From contig JACIYJ010000006.1 of assembly GCA_014360015.1 (NCBI GenBank), positions 62,001-126,000 on the forward strand: DNA of 64,000 nt, in the 5' to 3' direction. The translations under genes and the position numbers were made by a program. Origin of the DNA: Candidatus Aminicenantota bacterium. Its GTDB lineage: Bacteria > Acidobacteriota > Aminicenantia > Aminicenantales > Saccharicenantaceae. The notes under the pieces were generated by a model, which did not search any database, was not told where the DNA came from, and saw nothing but the letters and a program-made list of their open reading frames with translations. Shown here piece after piece: positions 11,001 to 18,958 of this stretch; position 1 is the stretch's first letter; each line of letters opens with the position of its first letter.

Positions 11001-11097
11001 GAACCGTACCGGTCTGACGGGTAATCTGAGCCTGGAGGACAGTAAAGGAAAGCAGAAGAACAAAGCCGAGAAAGAGAAGACTCTTTCCTTTACGCAT
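8083..11097 (-). CDS. TonB-dependent outer-membrane receptor, Oar-like
   Basis: 1004 residues; ATG with SD AAAGGAGG. A signal peptide (residues 1-23) is followed by a carboxypeptidase-regulatory-like beta-sandwich (about 28-115, with GTVRGVIKDTDGNPLPGVNI), a TonB plug domain (about 125-260) and a long 22-strand-type barrel ending in an aromatic/basic terminus (RVFKFSVRYKF), as usual for outer-membrane barrels. This architecture matches the Oar/CarboxypepD_reg TonB receptors common in Acidobacteriota-like bacteria. Next to araB, with two LacI-type operators in the shared intergenic region, it probably imports arabino-oligosaccharides. The substrate is inferred from context only. No SusD partner gene is present. 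Confidence 0.85.
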   Translation of the reverse strand: MRKGKSLLFLGFVLLLSFTVLQAQITRQTGTVRGVIKDTDGNPLPGVNITLSGPSMMGKATDVSREDGSFRLPAIPPGTYTLTAELQGFKTLTLTDVVVRVGLTVTLDLKMEPAALEEQVTVVAKAPEIDVQKTKVTTAVTSEQIAKLPLNRSLTNVLALVPATVGTMSTYSGSVHGTLWRGVTYEVDGINANCPTTGGPFGTPQFDAIEEIEVVTGALPAQVGTTGGVFVNVVTKSGGNTFSGQVQAYYTNKDLAQVLFPDSKLKAMKIGKPSFDLYNLDTSGILGGPIIKDKLWFFTDFAYYKASRWSPFIPTTIFGTYYDQYKVPSENFRGNLKLTTEFSKNLRFFTYFSYSQSENMFEAWARKTEETTFMAKPKQYVGTANLTWIVSQNSFIDFRINLNHLDYPIVTHPESDANTCYYDLYTGYIWNGIQSWKSYITRHTSQASVRLTHFQDNLLGGDHEIGAGAEFQFGWDRYAYARTNPMNWYYWNGNPYYYRGYYGLSEPHPEFGDGLLSFTNCGTGRSDSYKDLMEYRIGGYFQDNWSIKNRLTVNLGLRIDHYNGWGGKAKSTGITGLPYEIGQTLEPELGFNPFGPFEMDPIKDVLVFTDVSPRIGFSYDLFGNGRTALKLSYARYSEQVPVMWFSEVSPAVMAQYEFNWWDLNGNGQPDSPGIDRYDPRWGLGMFVRPDPDYLRSRVDKNLRSPVHNEIVAGIEHQLFNDFAVKLNYIHKKESKIYGWAKYDPDTKRFWYTLNQAPEWYVPFTTKVPAYGVFPEQEVTVYFMTKDSPYWKNFYLKMNIPEQFRKYDGLELQFDKRFSHGWSLGGSVVISKTTSFECGGSPNDFVNAPGRDGYDVPFQFKLFGTFNLPYGFVTSFFMRYQLGTPWARSVTIVPPADWAEEHNIVAWPVWVRLEPNGSRRSEDSANVDFHIEKEFKLPYGTIGLFADIYNLFGNRYVYYGENPISTWYPADEGTNVGTYTIDYNYGRVTGISATRVFKFSVRYKF

Positions 11098-11276
11098 AAG
11101 AATCCTCCTTTATGGAATTTTAATGATTTCTTTTTTTAAGAAGGCAGGCAGGAAATAAATTGAATGTTTGGCGACTCTATCCGTCGTTATGTTAAAAACC
11201 CCGGGGTCGAAAGTTTCCGCCCCCTCAATCTTTCTAAAACCTCTTTTTTTCCGCTTGGGCTTCATAAGCTTTCCTT

Positions 11277-11335
11277 ATGTGTTAACGATAACGCTCACGA
11301 CTGAAAATCAACTTAAAAATATGTTAACGTTAACA
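11277..11335. promoter_or_regulatory. Two LacI-type operator palindromes between receptor and araB
   Basis: Site 2 (11322-11335) is the perfect palindrome TGTTAACGTTAACA. Site 1 (11277-11292) reads ATGTGTTAACGATAAC and is a one-mismatch version. Their centres are about 43 bp apart, close to four helical turns, in the 513-bp region between the divergent TonB receptor and ribulokinase genes. A central CG with TTAAC arms is typical of LacI-family operators. Such a pair could repress both genes by looping until a sugar ligand is present. No LacI gene lies in the window. Confidence 0.65.
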
Positions 11336-11610
11336 CATAAATTTTATATAATAGAATCGAAAACAATGTCAAGAATTTTTTTATGGTCCAGTCAGGCAAA
11401 AAAATTAAGCCCCACAAATGCATTGAATTTTTTACCTTTTAGATTTTTATTTTTATTATCGGTGTCTGTTGTTGTATCATTTTTCATAAGGCAAATGGAA
11501 ATTAAATCCGCCTGCGCTTCACCGCCCAAAAGGGGAAGCCAAAACTTCCATCTGGCCAGAACCGACTTTCTTTTTTCCCAAAAAAAATCCTTATTTAACA
11601 AGGAGGTAAA

Positions 11611-13350
11611 ATGAGTCCCAAGAAAAGAGCCTACAGTTTAGGTCTGGATTTCGGGACAAATTCAGTCCGGGCTTTAATTGTGGACACCGCTACTGGCAAA
11701 GAGATCAGCACCGCTGTGGTCAATTATCCTTCTGGCGAGGCTGGTATCTTGCTTGACCCTAAAGACCCCAATTTAGCCCGGCAGAATCCGGCTGATTATG
11801 TTGAATCTATGACCAAAGCCATCCGGCAGGCTGTAAACAAAGCCCGAAAAGCCCAGAAAGGCTTTACTGCTGACCAGATTATTGGCATCGGTGTCGATAC
11901 CACAGGTTCAACTCCTCTACCTGTTGATAAAAACGGTCTACCTCTGGCCTTCCATGATGAATTTAAGAAAAATCTTAACGCCCAGGCTTGGCTATGGAAA
12001 GACCACACCGCTTTTGCCGAAGCTCAAGAAATAACCGAATTGGCGGCTAAAGAACATCCCGAATATCTGGTCAAATGCGGCGGGGTATATTCTTCAGAAT
12101 GGTTTTTCAGCAAAATTCTCCATTGCTTGAGAGTCGATCCGAAAGTTTTCGAGGCTGCTTATACCTGGGTCGAATGTGTGGATTTTATCCCGGCTCTCAT
12201 CACCGGCACCTTGGCTCCCGACAAAATCAAGCGCAGCCGCTGTGCCGCCGGCCATAAGGCCATGTTTAACGAGGAGTGGGGTGGGCTGCCGGCCAAAGAA
12301 TTCCTTAGCCAGCTGGACCCAAAACTTGGAGAGCTCAGGGACAGGCTTTACGATAAGACTTACACTTCCGACCAGGTGGCTGGCTACCTCACCAAATCCT
12401 GGGCTAAAGCGTTTGGTCTCAAGCCAAGAATTCCGGTGGCGGTTGGTGCTTTTGATGCTCATCTTGGAGCGGTGGGCGCCGGTGTGGCTCCTGGAAAATT
12501 TGTCAAAATTATTGGCACCAGCACCTGCGATATCTGCGTCTGGCCGAACGACAAACCCTTAGCGGACATTCCCGGTCTCTGCGGAATCGTTGATGGCTCG
12601 GTCCTGCCCGGTTACTTCGGGCTCGAGGCCGGTCAGTCGGCTGTTGGTGACATCTTTAACTGGTTTGTAAATCACATCCAGCCAGGCGGTCCAAGAAAGG
12701 GAAGTCATGAAGAACTGACCAAAAAAGCGGCAACACTGCTTCCGGGCGAGTCCGGCCTCTTGGCTCTGGACTGGAACAACGGTAATAGGACTATTCTGGT
12801 TGACCAGAGACTTGCCGGTCTTCTGCTTGGACAGACGCTTCATACCCGGCCCGAAGAAATCTACTTGGCTTTGATTGAAAGCACAGCCTTCGGCGCTCTG
12901 ACCATTATCAAGCGGTTTCAGGAATACGGGGTTGAAATAAATGAAGTCATTAATTGCGGTGGAATCGCTGAAAAAAATCCACTAGTCATGCAGATTTATG
13001 CTGACGTTTTCGGTTTAGAAATGAAAATTGCCAGGTCTTCTCAAACTTGCGCTCTCGGTGCAGCCATGGCTGGGGCCGTAGTCGCGGGAAAAGCTGCTGG
13101 CGGCTACGACCGGTTTGAAGAAGCTCAGGCAGCTATGTGCGGGGTGAAGCCAAACACCTTCAAGCCCAGACCAGAATATCATCAGGTCTATCAGGAACTC
13201 TATCGCCTTTACCGGGAACTGCACGACGCCTTTGGAACAAAACAGTGGTCAGGAAATCTTTATCACGTGATGAAAGACCTGCTCAACATACGCGACCGAC
13301 AGCTGGAAAAAGCCCGCCAGCTGAGCCAATCTAAAAGAAAAAAGAAATGA
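11611..13350 (+). CDS. araB: L-ribulokinase
   Basis: 579 residues; ATG preceded by AAGGAGGT. A FGGY-family kinase: the N-terminal phosphate-binding motif is GLDFGTNSVRALIVD, and the ribulokinase-specific stretch DPKDPNLARQNPADY follows near residue 50. The C-terminal FGGY domain carries the ATP-binding motifs NCGGIAEKNPLVMQ and GAAMAGAVVAG. It phosphorylates L-ribulose to L-ribulose 5-phosphate with ATP in the cytoplasm. It is first in an operon with the epimerase and isomerase genes, so a complete L-arabinose to D-xylulose 5-phosphate route is encoded. Expression is probably controlled by the LacI-type sites upstream. Confidence 0.93.
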   Translation: MSPKKRAYSLGLDFGTNSVRALIVDTATGKEISTAVVNYPSGEAGILLDPKDPNLARQNPADYVESMTKAIRQAVNKARKAQKGFTADQIIGIGVDTTGSTPLPVDKNGLPLAFHDEFKKNLNAQAWLWKDHTAFAEAQEITELAAKEHPEYLVKCGGVYSSEWFFSKILHCLRVDPKVFEAAYTWVECVDFIPALITGTLAPDKIKRSRCAAGHKAMFNEEWGGLPAKEFLSQLDPKLGELRDRLYDKTYTSDQVAGYLTKSWAKAFGLKPRIPVAVGAFDAHLGAVGAGVAPGKFVKIIGTSTCDICVWPNDKPLADIPGLCGIVDGSVLPGYFGLEAGQSAVGDIFNWFVNHIQPGGPRKGSHEELTKKAATLLPGESGLLALDWNNGNRTILVDQRLAGLLLGQTLHTRPEEIYLALIESTAFGALTIIKRFQEYGVEINEVINCGGIAEKNPLVMQIYADVFGLEMKIARSSQTCALGAAMAGAVVAGKAAGGYDRFEEAQAAMCGVKPNTFKPRPEYHQVYQELYRLYRELHDAFGTKQWSGNLYHVMKDLLNIRDRQLEKARQLSQSKRKKK

Positions 13351-13369
13351 CAGGATAGAGAAAATGATT

Positions 13370-13393
13370 ATATATGAAAATAATTTCATATAT
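13370..13393 (+). promoter_or_regulatory. AT-rich hairpin between araB and araD
   Basis: A perfect 10-bp inverted repeat (ATATATGAAA / TTTCATATAT) with a 4-nt loop in the 124-bp gap between araB and araD. It has no T-run and low GC, so it is not a normal terminator. It may be an mRNA processing or stability element, or an operator. Confidence 0.35.
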
Positions 13394-13474
13394 TACTAAA
13401 ACCAATCAGAAATGGTTGCAATGACTAAACTTTGTTATCAATTAAAAATCGAAAAGGAGAAAAAAGAATAAACA

Positions 13475-14173
13475 ATGTATGAAGAATTAAAGAAAAGAGT
13501 TTATGAAGCCAACCTCAAGCTGGTGGAATATGGGCTGGTTATCTTGACTTTTGGTAATGCAAGCGAAATTGACCGGGAAAAAGGAGTGATGGCGATCAAA
13601 CCGAGCGGCGTGGAATATGAAAAAATGACACCCGAAGACATCGTTGTTCTCGACCTAAATGGGCGGCCGGTTGAGGGAAATTTAAAACCGTCTTCCGACA
13701 CCCCAACTCATCTTTACCTCTATAATTCATTTCCCGCCATCAGCGGAATTGCCCATGCTCACAGCGATTATGCTACGGCTTTTGCTCAAGCCGGGATAGG
13801 AATTCCCTGCTTAGGTACCACTCACGCTGATCATTTTCCCGGTCCAGTTCCTATAACCAGAGTGCTGAAGGAAGAAGAGGTAGCCGGTGATTACGAGCTA
13901 AATACAGGCAAAGTCATTGTGGAAAGATTCAGCCAGCTTGACCCGCTCCATTATCCTGCCTGCCTGGTTTCAGGCCATGGGCCTTTTGCCTGGGGAAAAT
14001 CAGCCCGGGAAGCGGTGGATAATCTCTTAGCTTTAGAAAAAATTGCTAAGATGGCAGCGCTAACGCTTTTTATCAATCCTGAGGCTAAAAATTTAAAAGA
14101 TTATTTGATAAAAAAACATTTTGAACGAAAACACGGGCCAAAAGCCTATTACGGACAAAGAAAGGAGAAATAA
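13475..14173 (+). CDS. araD: L-ribulose-5-phosphate 4-epimerase (class II aldolase fold)
   Basis: 232 residues, matching the family's usual 230. ATG after AAAAGGAGAAAAAAG. Metal-binding histidines of the class II aldolase/adducin fold are visible in AHAHSDYATAFAQ (residues about 95-97) and in the later segment LVSGHGPFAW. Other signatures are NASEID, KPSGV and SSDTPTHLYLY. It converts L-ribulose 5-phosphate to D-xylulose 5-phosphate, feeding the pentose phosphate pathway. Its position between a ribulokinase and a sugar isomerase makes the ribulose-5-phosphate assignment much more likely than fuculose-phosphate aldolase. Confidence 0.92.
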   Translation: MYEELKKRVYEANLKLVEYGLVILTFGNASEIDREKGVMAIKPSGVEYEKMTPEDIVVLDLNGRPVEGNLKPSSDTPTHLYLYNSFPAISGIAHAHSDYATAFAQAGIGIPCLGTTHADHFPGPVPITRVLKEEEVAGDYELNTGKVIVERFSQLDPLHYPACLVSGHGPFAWGKSAREAVDNLLALEKIAKMAALTLFINPEAKNLKDYLIKKHFERKHGPKAYYGQRKEK

Positions 14174-14174
14174 C

Positions 14175-15662
14175 ATGTTAAACATTAAAAACATTCCCGA
14201 AGTTAAAATTGGTTTGCTGGCAGTCAGCCGCGACTGCTTTCCCATCGAGCTTTCCAGGAAAAGACGCCAGGCGGTGGTCGCTGAATGCCAGAAGCTTAAC
14301 CTTCCCGTGATTGAACTTCAAAGCATCATCGAGAATGAGAATGATAGTCTTAAAGCTCTCGAAGAAATCAAAGAAAAAGGTGTCAATGCCCTGGCTATTT
14401 TCCTGGGCAATTTCGGACCTGAAGGGCCAACTACCATCCTGGCTCAAAAGTTTTCAGGACCAGTAATGTTCGCCGCAGCGGCTGAAGAAACCAGCACTGA
14501 TCTATATAACGGCCGCGGAGATGCTTACTGTGGTTTGCTCAATACTTCTTATAACATCGGGCTGCGTCAACTAAAAGTCCATATTCCAGAATATCCGGTA
14601 GGAACCGCGGCCGAAGTAGCCAGAATGATTGAGGAATTTCTGCCGGTAGCCCGGGTCTGGCTGGGTTTAAAGAACCTTAAAATCTTTGCTTTTGGACCGC
14701 GGCCTCAAGATTTCTACGCCTGTAATGCTCCGATTAAACCGCTTTTTGACCTGGGTGTGGAAGTGATGGAGAATTCTGAGCTGGATCTTTACGACATTTT
14801 CTTAAAAGCCGCTGGCTCACCAGAGATTAAAGCTGTGGCCGCTGATATGGCTAAGGAGCTCGGTTCTGGAAATACCTATCCAGAGCTTTTAGAGAAACTG
14901 GCTCAGTATGAAGTGGCTTTGATTAATTTCATGGAAAAAAATCTGGGGGCTTCCAAATATGGAGTTTTTGCCAACAAATGCTGGCCGGCTTTTGAAGCCT
15001 ACTTCGGTTTTGTTCCCTGTTATGTCAACTCCAGATTGGCCAGCCGGGGAATTCCCGTGGCCTGCGAGGTGGATATCTACGGTGCTCTGAGCGAATACCT
15101 GCTAACGTGCGCAACCGAACTACCTGCCACTTTGCTCGACATCAACAACACCGTACCCGCTGATATGTATGAGAAAAATAAGGATAAAATTGGCCACTAT
15201 AAGCCAACAGATTTATTCATGGGTTTCCACTGCGGCAACACCGCCTCCTGCTGTCTGCTTAACCCGGCAATCAAATACCAGCTCATCATGCACAGGCTGA
15301 TGGAACCGGGAAAAGAACCGGTAATTACCCGGGGTACCCTTGAGGGACGCATAAGACCAGGTGAAGTAACCATTTTCAGGCTGCAGGGAACGGCTGAAAC
15401 TGAGCTTCGTTCTTACATGGCTCAGGGTGAAGTGCTGGACATAGAGCCGCAGTCATTCGGCAGCATCGGCGTTTTCGGCATCAAAGAAATGGGCCGTTTC
15501 TACCGCCATGTGTTGATTGATAAGAGATTTCCGCATCATACGGCTGTGGGCTTTAAGCACGCCGGGAAAACGTTGTTTGCAGCGATGAGGATGCTGGGTC
15601 TAAAGGAAATTTATTACAACCAGCCTGAAAGTTTACCTTACTCGACTGAAAATCCATTCTGA
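14175..15662 (+). CDS. FucI/AraA-superfamily sugar isomerase, probable L-arabinose isomerase
   Basis: 495 residues from the ATG at 14175, two bases after the araD stop and preceded by AAAGGAGAAA; the ORF reaches 54 bases further upstream inside araD. The sequence looks like the L-fucose/L-arabinose isomerase C-terminal-domain family: a Rossmann-like N-terminal half (GLLAVSRDCFP, ALAIFLGNFGPEGP) and a C-terminal half with CEVDIYGALSEYLL and MGFHCGNTASCCL. It is not a classic AraA of the Escherichia coli type. Since the operon has araB and araD but no other isomerase, I infer that it converts L-arabinose to L-ribulose. L-fucose or D-arabinose isomerase activity is the alternative. Confidence 0.72.
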   Translation: MLNIKNIPEVKIGLLAVSRDCFPIELSRKRRQAVVAECQKLNLPVIELQSIIENENDSLKALEEIKEKGVNALAIFLGNFGPEGPTTILAQKFSGPVMFAAAAEETSTDLYNGRGDAYCGLLNTSYNIGLRQLKVHIPEYPVGTAAEVARMIEEFLPVARVWLGLKNLKIFAFGPRPQDFYACNAPIKPLFDLGVEVMENSELDLYDIFLKAAGSPEIKAVAADMAKELGSGNTYPELLEKLAQYEVALINFMEKNLGASKYGVFANKCWPAFEAYFGFVPCYVNSRLASRGIPVACEVDIYGALSEYLLTCATELPATLLDINNTVPADMYEKNKDKIGHYKPTDLFMGFHCGNTASCCLLNPAIKYQLIMHRLMEPGKEPVITRGTLEGRIRPGEVTIFRLQGTAETELRSYMAQGEVLDIEPQSFGSIGVFGIKEMGRFYRHVLIDKRFPHHTAVGFKHAGKTLFAAMRMLGLKEIYYNQPESLPYSTENPF

Positions 15663-15693
15663 AAAGGGGGACAACTATGTCCCCCTTTTTTTT
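15663..15693 (+). terminator. Rho-independent terminator of the arabinose operon
   Basis: An 11-bp stem (AAAGGGGGACA / TGTCCCCCTTT) with an ACTA loop, directly after the isomerase stop and followed by a T8 run. It also lies at the end of the convergent DUF5916 gene and may serve both. Confidence 0.9.
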
Positions 15694-17917
15694 ATGGCCT
15701 TATTGACAGCGTGATCTTAAACACTCCTCGGTCGCCAACTGCATAGAAGCGGCTGGTTGGATCCCAGCGTCGTTCCCAGTTAGAGTTATAAATTAGATAG
15801 ATGAAATTACCTGGCCTAACTTCCCAGCGGAAGCGAGCACTCCAGCCGAGGAGCCTGGAAACACTGTCATACTGGATATAATTCATAAAGCCCAGGTCAG
15901 GAGAAAAATAAAAATCGAGCTTCAACTGAAAAACATTCTCGTCGATTTTGCCCTGCGGCAGTGTTCCCCGCACTATTTCTGTGTTGAATGACAGGTCAAG
16001 GTTGCCCCGGAAATGATAGGTCAAGCCGGCTGAGAGGTCGCCGTAGTGTCCTGAATAAAACTGACCAACAGTATAGCCGAGATTAAAGGATAAGGGACGA
16101 TAAGGTGCGCTATTAAAATTCAGGCGGGCATTGGTAAAACGGTAAGGTCCGGCCGGCAGAACTGTTCCTGGAGCCACTTCAAAGTTATAAGGTAGCACAT
16201 CGTAGTTGACGACCACATTGGCGGTGAATCTATCTCCTGTTTCGGTTCTAAAACTCAGCGGGGTAAAAGTTAGGCGGCGGGTTTCAAGGGTGCCATCCAG
16301 CTTCCAGTAAAAATCTCCGCTGGCCTGGAAGAAAAATTGCCTTATGAGTTTATCCAGCCAGCCCCTGGTCGGCCGGGGATTATAACCTAACTGAAGGTAG
16401 AAGGTCTGAATAGCTGGCCTCATCATGTAACCCAGGCCAGGATCAAGAGCATCTCCGTAGTAGGCATAGGTTGATTCTATGCTTATCAGGTCATTAGGAT
16501 AATTGGCTCTAAAACCGAATCCCTGGTGCTGACCGGGCTTATCATTCCAATTGTAGGCAAACCAGGCCGCTAACCAGATGTTTTTATTTCCAGCAAAGCG
16601 CGAGCTGGCGTAATTAATATCAAAGCCTATAAGGCTATTTCTGGCGCCGGTGGGACTGCCGTTGGTGAGAATCAGGCCAATTTTGCTTTCAGAAAGAAAA
16701 TCATAAGTTACCCGGCCGGCAAAAAGATTGGTCCGCGGCAGCGGACCAAAGGGAGCCATTTCCATATCCATCATCGATAAGTTGAACTTGCCAACTTTCC
16801 CGTAGAGCTTGGCTCCAAAATCTATGGGCACCTGCTGCCCCTGGTAGAGTCCGATGCGGCGGCTAAAAAAGGGATAAAAGCTAATGCTGGAACTGAAATT
16901 GAAGGTCTCTGAGCCTTCCAGGAAAAACATTCTTTTTTCCGGATAAAAGAGCGGGAAGCGGGTCAGGTTTAGACGCCGGTCATCAACTTCGGTTTCAGCA
17001 AAGTCAGTTTTGTAGGTAAAGGCAGCAACCAGGTTGGGAGTAATATTCTTGTAAATATCAACTCCGCCCTGGGTTTTCCAATGGTAAGTGCTGCCGGCCA
17101 GATGGTCGTTTTGGGCAGCAATCAATCCATAAGGACGAATCGTTATGCCCAGCCCTTGTTCGATGTCTGAAATACCCACCAGCTCGGCAGCCATCATCGG
17201 GCTATTAAAATTAGCATCACGTGAGATTCCAGAAAGACGGATGATTTCTTGCTTGCGGGCAATATAGCGTTCGACGTTCAATCCCCAGGCTGGCAGATCT
17301 TTTTTGAAGGAAATGGTTTTAAAGGGGATTTTAATTTCAGCTGACCAGCCGTCATGAAGAATCTTAGCCCGACCTTCCCAGATGCCATCCCAGTTGAGGC
17401 TGGCGTCACCGCCGGAGACCAGGCCTTCACTGCGGGCACCTTTGGGGTTGATATAGAAAATGTAAGCAGTTCTTTTATTAAGAAATGGGTCAATAAGAAT
17501 CCTGACTATGTCGTTAGCTGTACTGGCTGATTGCCTGATTCCATACATGCCTTGGCTTTGGCCGGTCTGGTCGTGGGCTAAGGAATTAGCAGCAATTTTC
17601 TTGGGCTCGCGGTCGTAGCAGTAAATTCCAAGATAGAGGTTCGATTCGTCGTAAAGGACACGCAGTTCGGTTTTCTCTGTGGGCTGAGCTCCGGGTGTGG
17701 GTTCAACCATCCTGAAATCAGTAAAAGGGACCGCTTCTTTCCAGACCGGGTCTGAAAGCAGACCGTCAATCTGAGGTCCTTTGTCTACCCGGACCGCTCT
17801 GATTTTAACCGAAGCATTTTCCTGAGCAGCTGAAGACGGCCAGGCCCAGATGATAAGTGCTTGTGAGGTAAATGTTAACGTTCCAATGATTAAAATAAAA
17901 TAGCCTTTTATCTTCAT
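15692..17917 (-). CDS. DUF5916 outer-membrane protein with CBM9-like N-terminal domain
   Basis: About 741 residues from the ATG at 17917. I prefer this start because the signal peptide (MKIKGYFILIIGTLTF) begins there; the ORF extends 23 codons upstream and the ribosome-binding site is weak either way. Residues about 40-220 form a CBM9-like beta-sandwich (KGPQIDGLLSDPVWKEA, then LRVLYDESNLYLGIYCYD). The rest is rich in alternating aromatic strands typical of the DUF5916 beta-barrel. Proteins of this kind occur in Bacteroidota, Acidobacteriota and Aminicenantes and have no firm function. Proximity to arabinose genes hints at a carbohydrate-related surface role, but it is separated from them by a terminator. 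Confidence 0.78.
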   Translation of the reverse strand: MKIKGYFILIIGTLTFTSQALIIWAWPSSAAQENASVKIRAVRVDKGPQIDGLLSDPVWKEAVPFTDFRMVEPTPGAQPTEKTELRVLYDESNLYLGIYCYDREPKKIAANSLAHDQTGQSQGMYGIRQSASTANDIVRILIDPFLNKRTAYIFYINPKGARSEGLVSGGDASLNWDGIWEGRAKILHDGWSAEIKIPFKTISFKKDLPAWGLNVERYIARKQEIIRLSGISRDANFNSPMMAAELVGISDIEQGLGITIRPYGLIAAQNDHLAGSTYHWKTQGGVDIYKNITPNLVAAFTYKTDFAETEVDDRRLNLTRFPLFYPEKRMFFLEGSETFNFSSSISFYPFFSRRIGLYQGQQVPIDFGAKLYGKVGKFNLSMMDMEMAPFGPLPRTNLFAGRVTYDFLSESKIGLILTNGSPTGARNSLIGFDINYASSRFAGNKNIWLAAWFAYNWNDKPGQHQGFGFRANYPNDLISIESTYAYYGDALDPGLGYMMRPAIQTFYLQLGYNPRPTRGWLDKLIRQFFFQASGDFYWKLDGTLETRRLTFTPLSFRTETGDRFTANVVVNYDVLPYNFEVAPGTVLPAGPYRFTNARLNFNSAPYRPLSFNLGYTVGQFYSGHYGDLSAGLTYHFRGNLDLSFNTEIVRGTLPQGKIDENVFQLKLDFYFSPDLGFMNYIQYDSVSRLLGWSARFRWEVRPGNFIYLIYNSNWERRWDPTSRFYAVGDRGVFKITLSIRP

Positions 17918-18176
17918 AGCAAACTCGCTCGGCTGAAATCTTGGTTCTTTTACCATGGACCCGGTAGGATTAAAATTCCGGGTCAAGTGGAAGAAGCTTG
18001 CTCTTTTGGAGCTTTTTATCTTCCAAAAAAATTTTGCTTTGAGTCAGGGTTTGATTTTAGCTTTTTTTGCGGGGGCTGGCAACATCTTTGCGAGCGTTGG
18101 TAACATCTCGAATTGCCTCTTTTAAATCATAGGTGAAAATGACTCGTTACCACACGTTGCAATTAGACTAAGTTTC

Positions 18177-18213
18177 GCTGCAATCCCTTCTTAATAAGAG
18201 GTCCTATTCCTAC
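18177..18213 (-). repeat. Orphan CRISPR repeat of array-1 type
   Basis: A 37-nt copy of the array-1 repeat with two mismatches, both at its left edge (GCTG in place of GTCG). It lies 745 bp from the last regular repeat of array 1, at the trailer side. It carries the array-1 form of the central palindrome (TTAATAAG) and not the array-2 form, so it belongs to this array. The rest of 17918-18412 has no other recognisable feature. Confidence 0.88.
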
Positions 18214-18412
18214 TCCTAACCATTCTTGAATATGCCTGATATCTTCTATGTCTACAAGCTGGATTTTTAACGTAAAGGCAATCTCGCATTTTTTTGATGA
18301 TTGGTTCTTCAAATTTAACCAACTTAAGGAATTTGTGGTTTGTTCTACTAAAAAGGTTAGTTGTTAATGGAAAAATTGGAATTAAATCTGATTCAATCGA
18401 TTTTACATATGT

Positions 18413-18586
18413 TCAATATCCGTTAATTATTAGTTTATGGTACTTATATTGATTCAAGACTGGTTGCAACCAGCCGTCGACTAATATTAAACGTGACCAT
18501 CTTTTTTTGTTCCAAAAATAGTAATTTTCTTCTTGTTTTAAAAATGTTGCTCCGATGATAGTATAATTTTTTCCTTCGAAAAACAT
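18413..18586 (-). CDS. 57-aa small protein between array 1 and its orphan repeat
   Basis: A short ORF with a near-perfect ribosome-binding site (AAAAGGAGGTAAAC then ATG), starting 13 bp after the stop of the zincin gene, so the two are probably co-translated. The product (starting MFFEGKNYTIIGATFLKQ, ending KLIINGY) is aromatic-rich, with NYYFWNKKRW and a core of alternating hydrophobic residues. It has no clear transmembrane segment and no family that I recognise. The pairing of a small protein with a metalloprotease-like protein could be a toxin-antitoxin or regulator pair, which is speculation. The SD is the main evidence that it is translated. Confidence 0.6.
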   Translation of the reverse strand: MFFEGKNYTIIGATFLKQEENYYFWNKKRWSRLILVDGWLQPVLNQYKYHKLIINGY

Positions 18587-18598
18587 GTTTACCTCCTT

Positions 18599-18916
18599 TT
18601 AAGATTTTTTATCAGATTTATTATCCCGATTACCGTTATGATAATCGAGATTGCAAGGTTCAGACATTTTCCTAAAAAGCTCATTCCATGCACGTTTAAA
18701 TTGTTCATTGTGATTAACTCCTTCCTTGATATGGGCAAGTTCGTGTGATACTATATGGGCAAATGTTTTGATTGAATTTATCTTATTCCAGTTAACAACG
18801 ATAAGCCTTTCTTCAGGGAAGCAAATGCCTTTAATTTCATTCTTTAAAGGAGTTATCAATATACTCCTCGCCCCAATAGCTCTTGCAAGTTTTAAAATAG
18901 TTTTTAGTCTTATCAT
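18599..18916 (-). CDS. Small SprT/YgjP-like zincin (HELAH), next to array 1
   Basis: 105 residues; ATG with SD GGAGGT. The motif HELAH (residues about 68-72) followed by GVNHNEQFKRAW matches the HExxH...H...F pattern of SprT, WLM and YgjP-type minigluzincins, in which two His and a further His bind zinc. The N-terminal third has the helix-strand pattern of these small metallopeptidases. No signal peptide. The start codon is only 42 bp beyond the last repeat of array 1 on the strand on which the array is transcribed, too little for an independent promoter outside the repeat, so the mRNA may be read through from the array leader. The substrate is unknown. Confidence 0.72.
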   Translation of the reverse strand: MIRLKTILKLARAIGARSILITPLKNEIKGICFPEERLIVVNWNKINSIKTFAHIVSHELAHIKEGVNHNEQFKRAWNELFRKMSEPCNLDYHNGNRDNKSDKKS

Positions 18917-18958
18917 AGTTTGACCTCCATAAAAGATTTGAGAATCGGATCCCGTTGA

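Noticed and set aside
11168-11614. 148-codon plus-strand ORF between the TonB receptor and araB
   Set aside because: It covers the operator/promoter region, has low-complexity Phe/Leu/Ser content and no SD. It ends at the araB start only by chance.
17871-17885. TGTTAACGTTCC, a partial LacI-type operator
   Set aside because: Only one half-site matches and it lies inside the coding start of the DUF5916 gene; no second arm.
18077-18111. Two short direct repeats (GGCAACATCT and GGTAACATCT) left of the orphan repeat
   Set aside because: Too short and imperfect to be attachment sites; no integrase or transposase gene is near.
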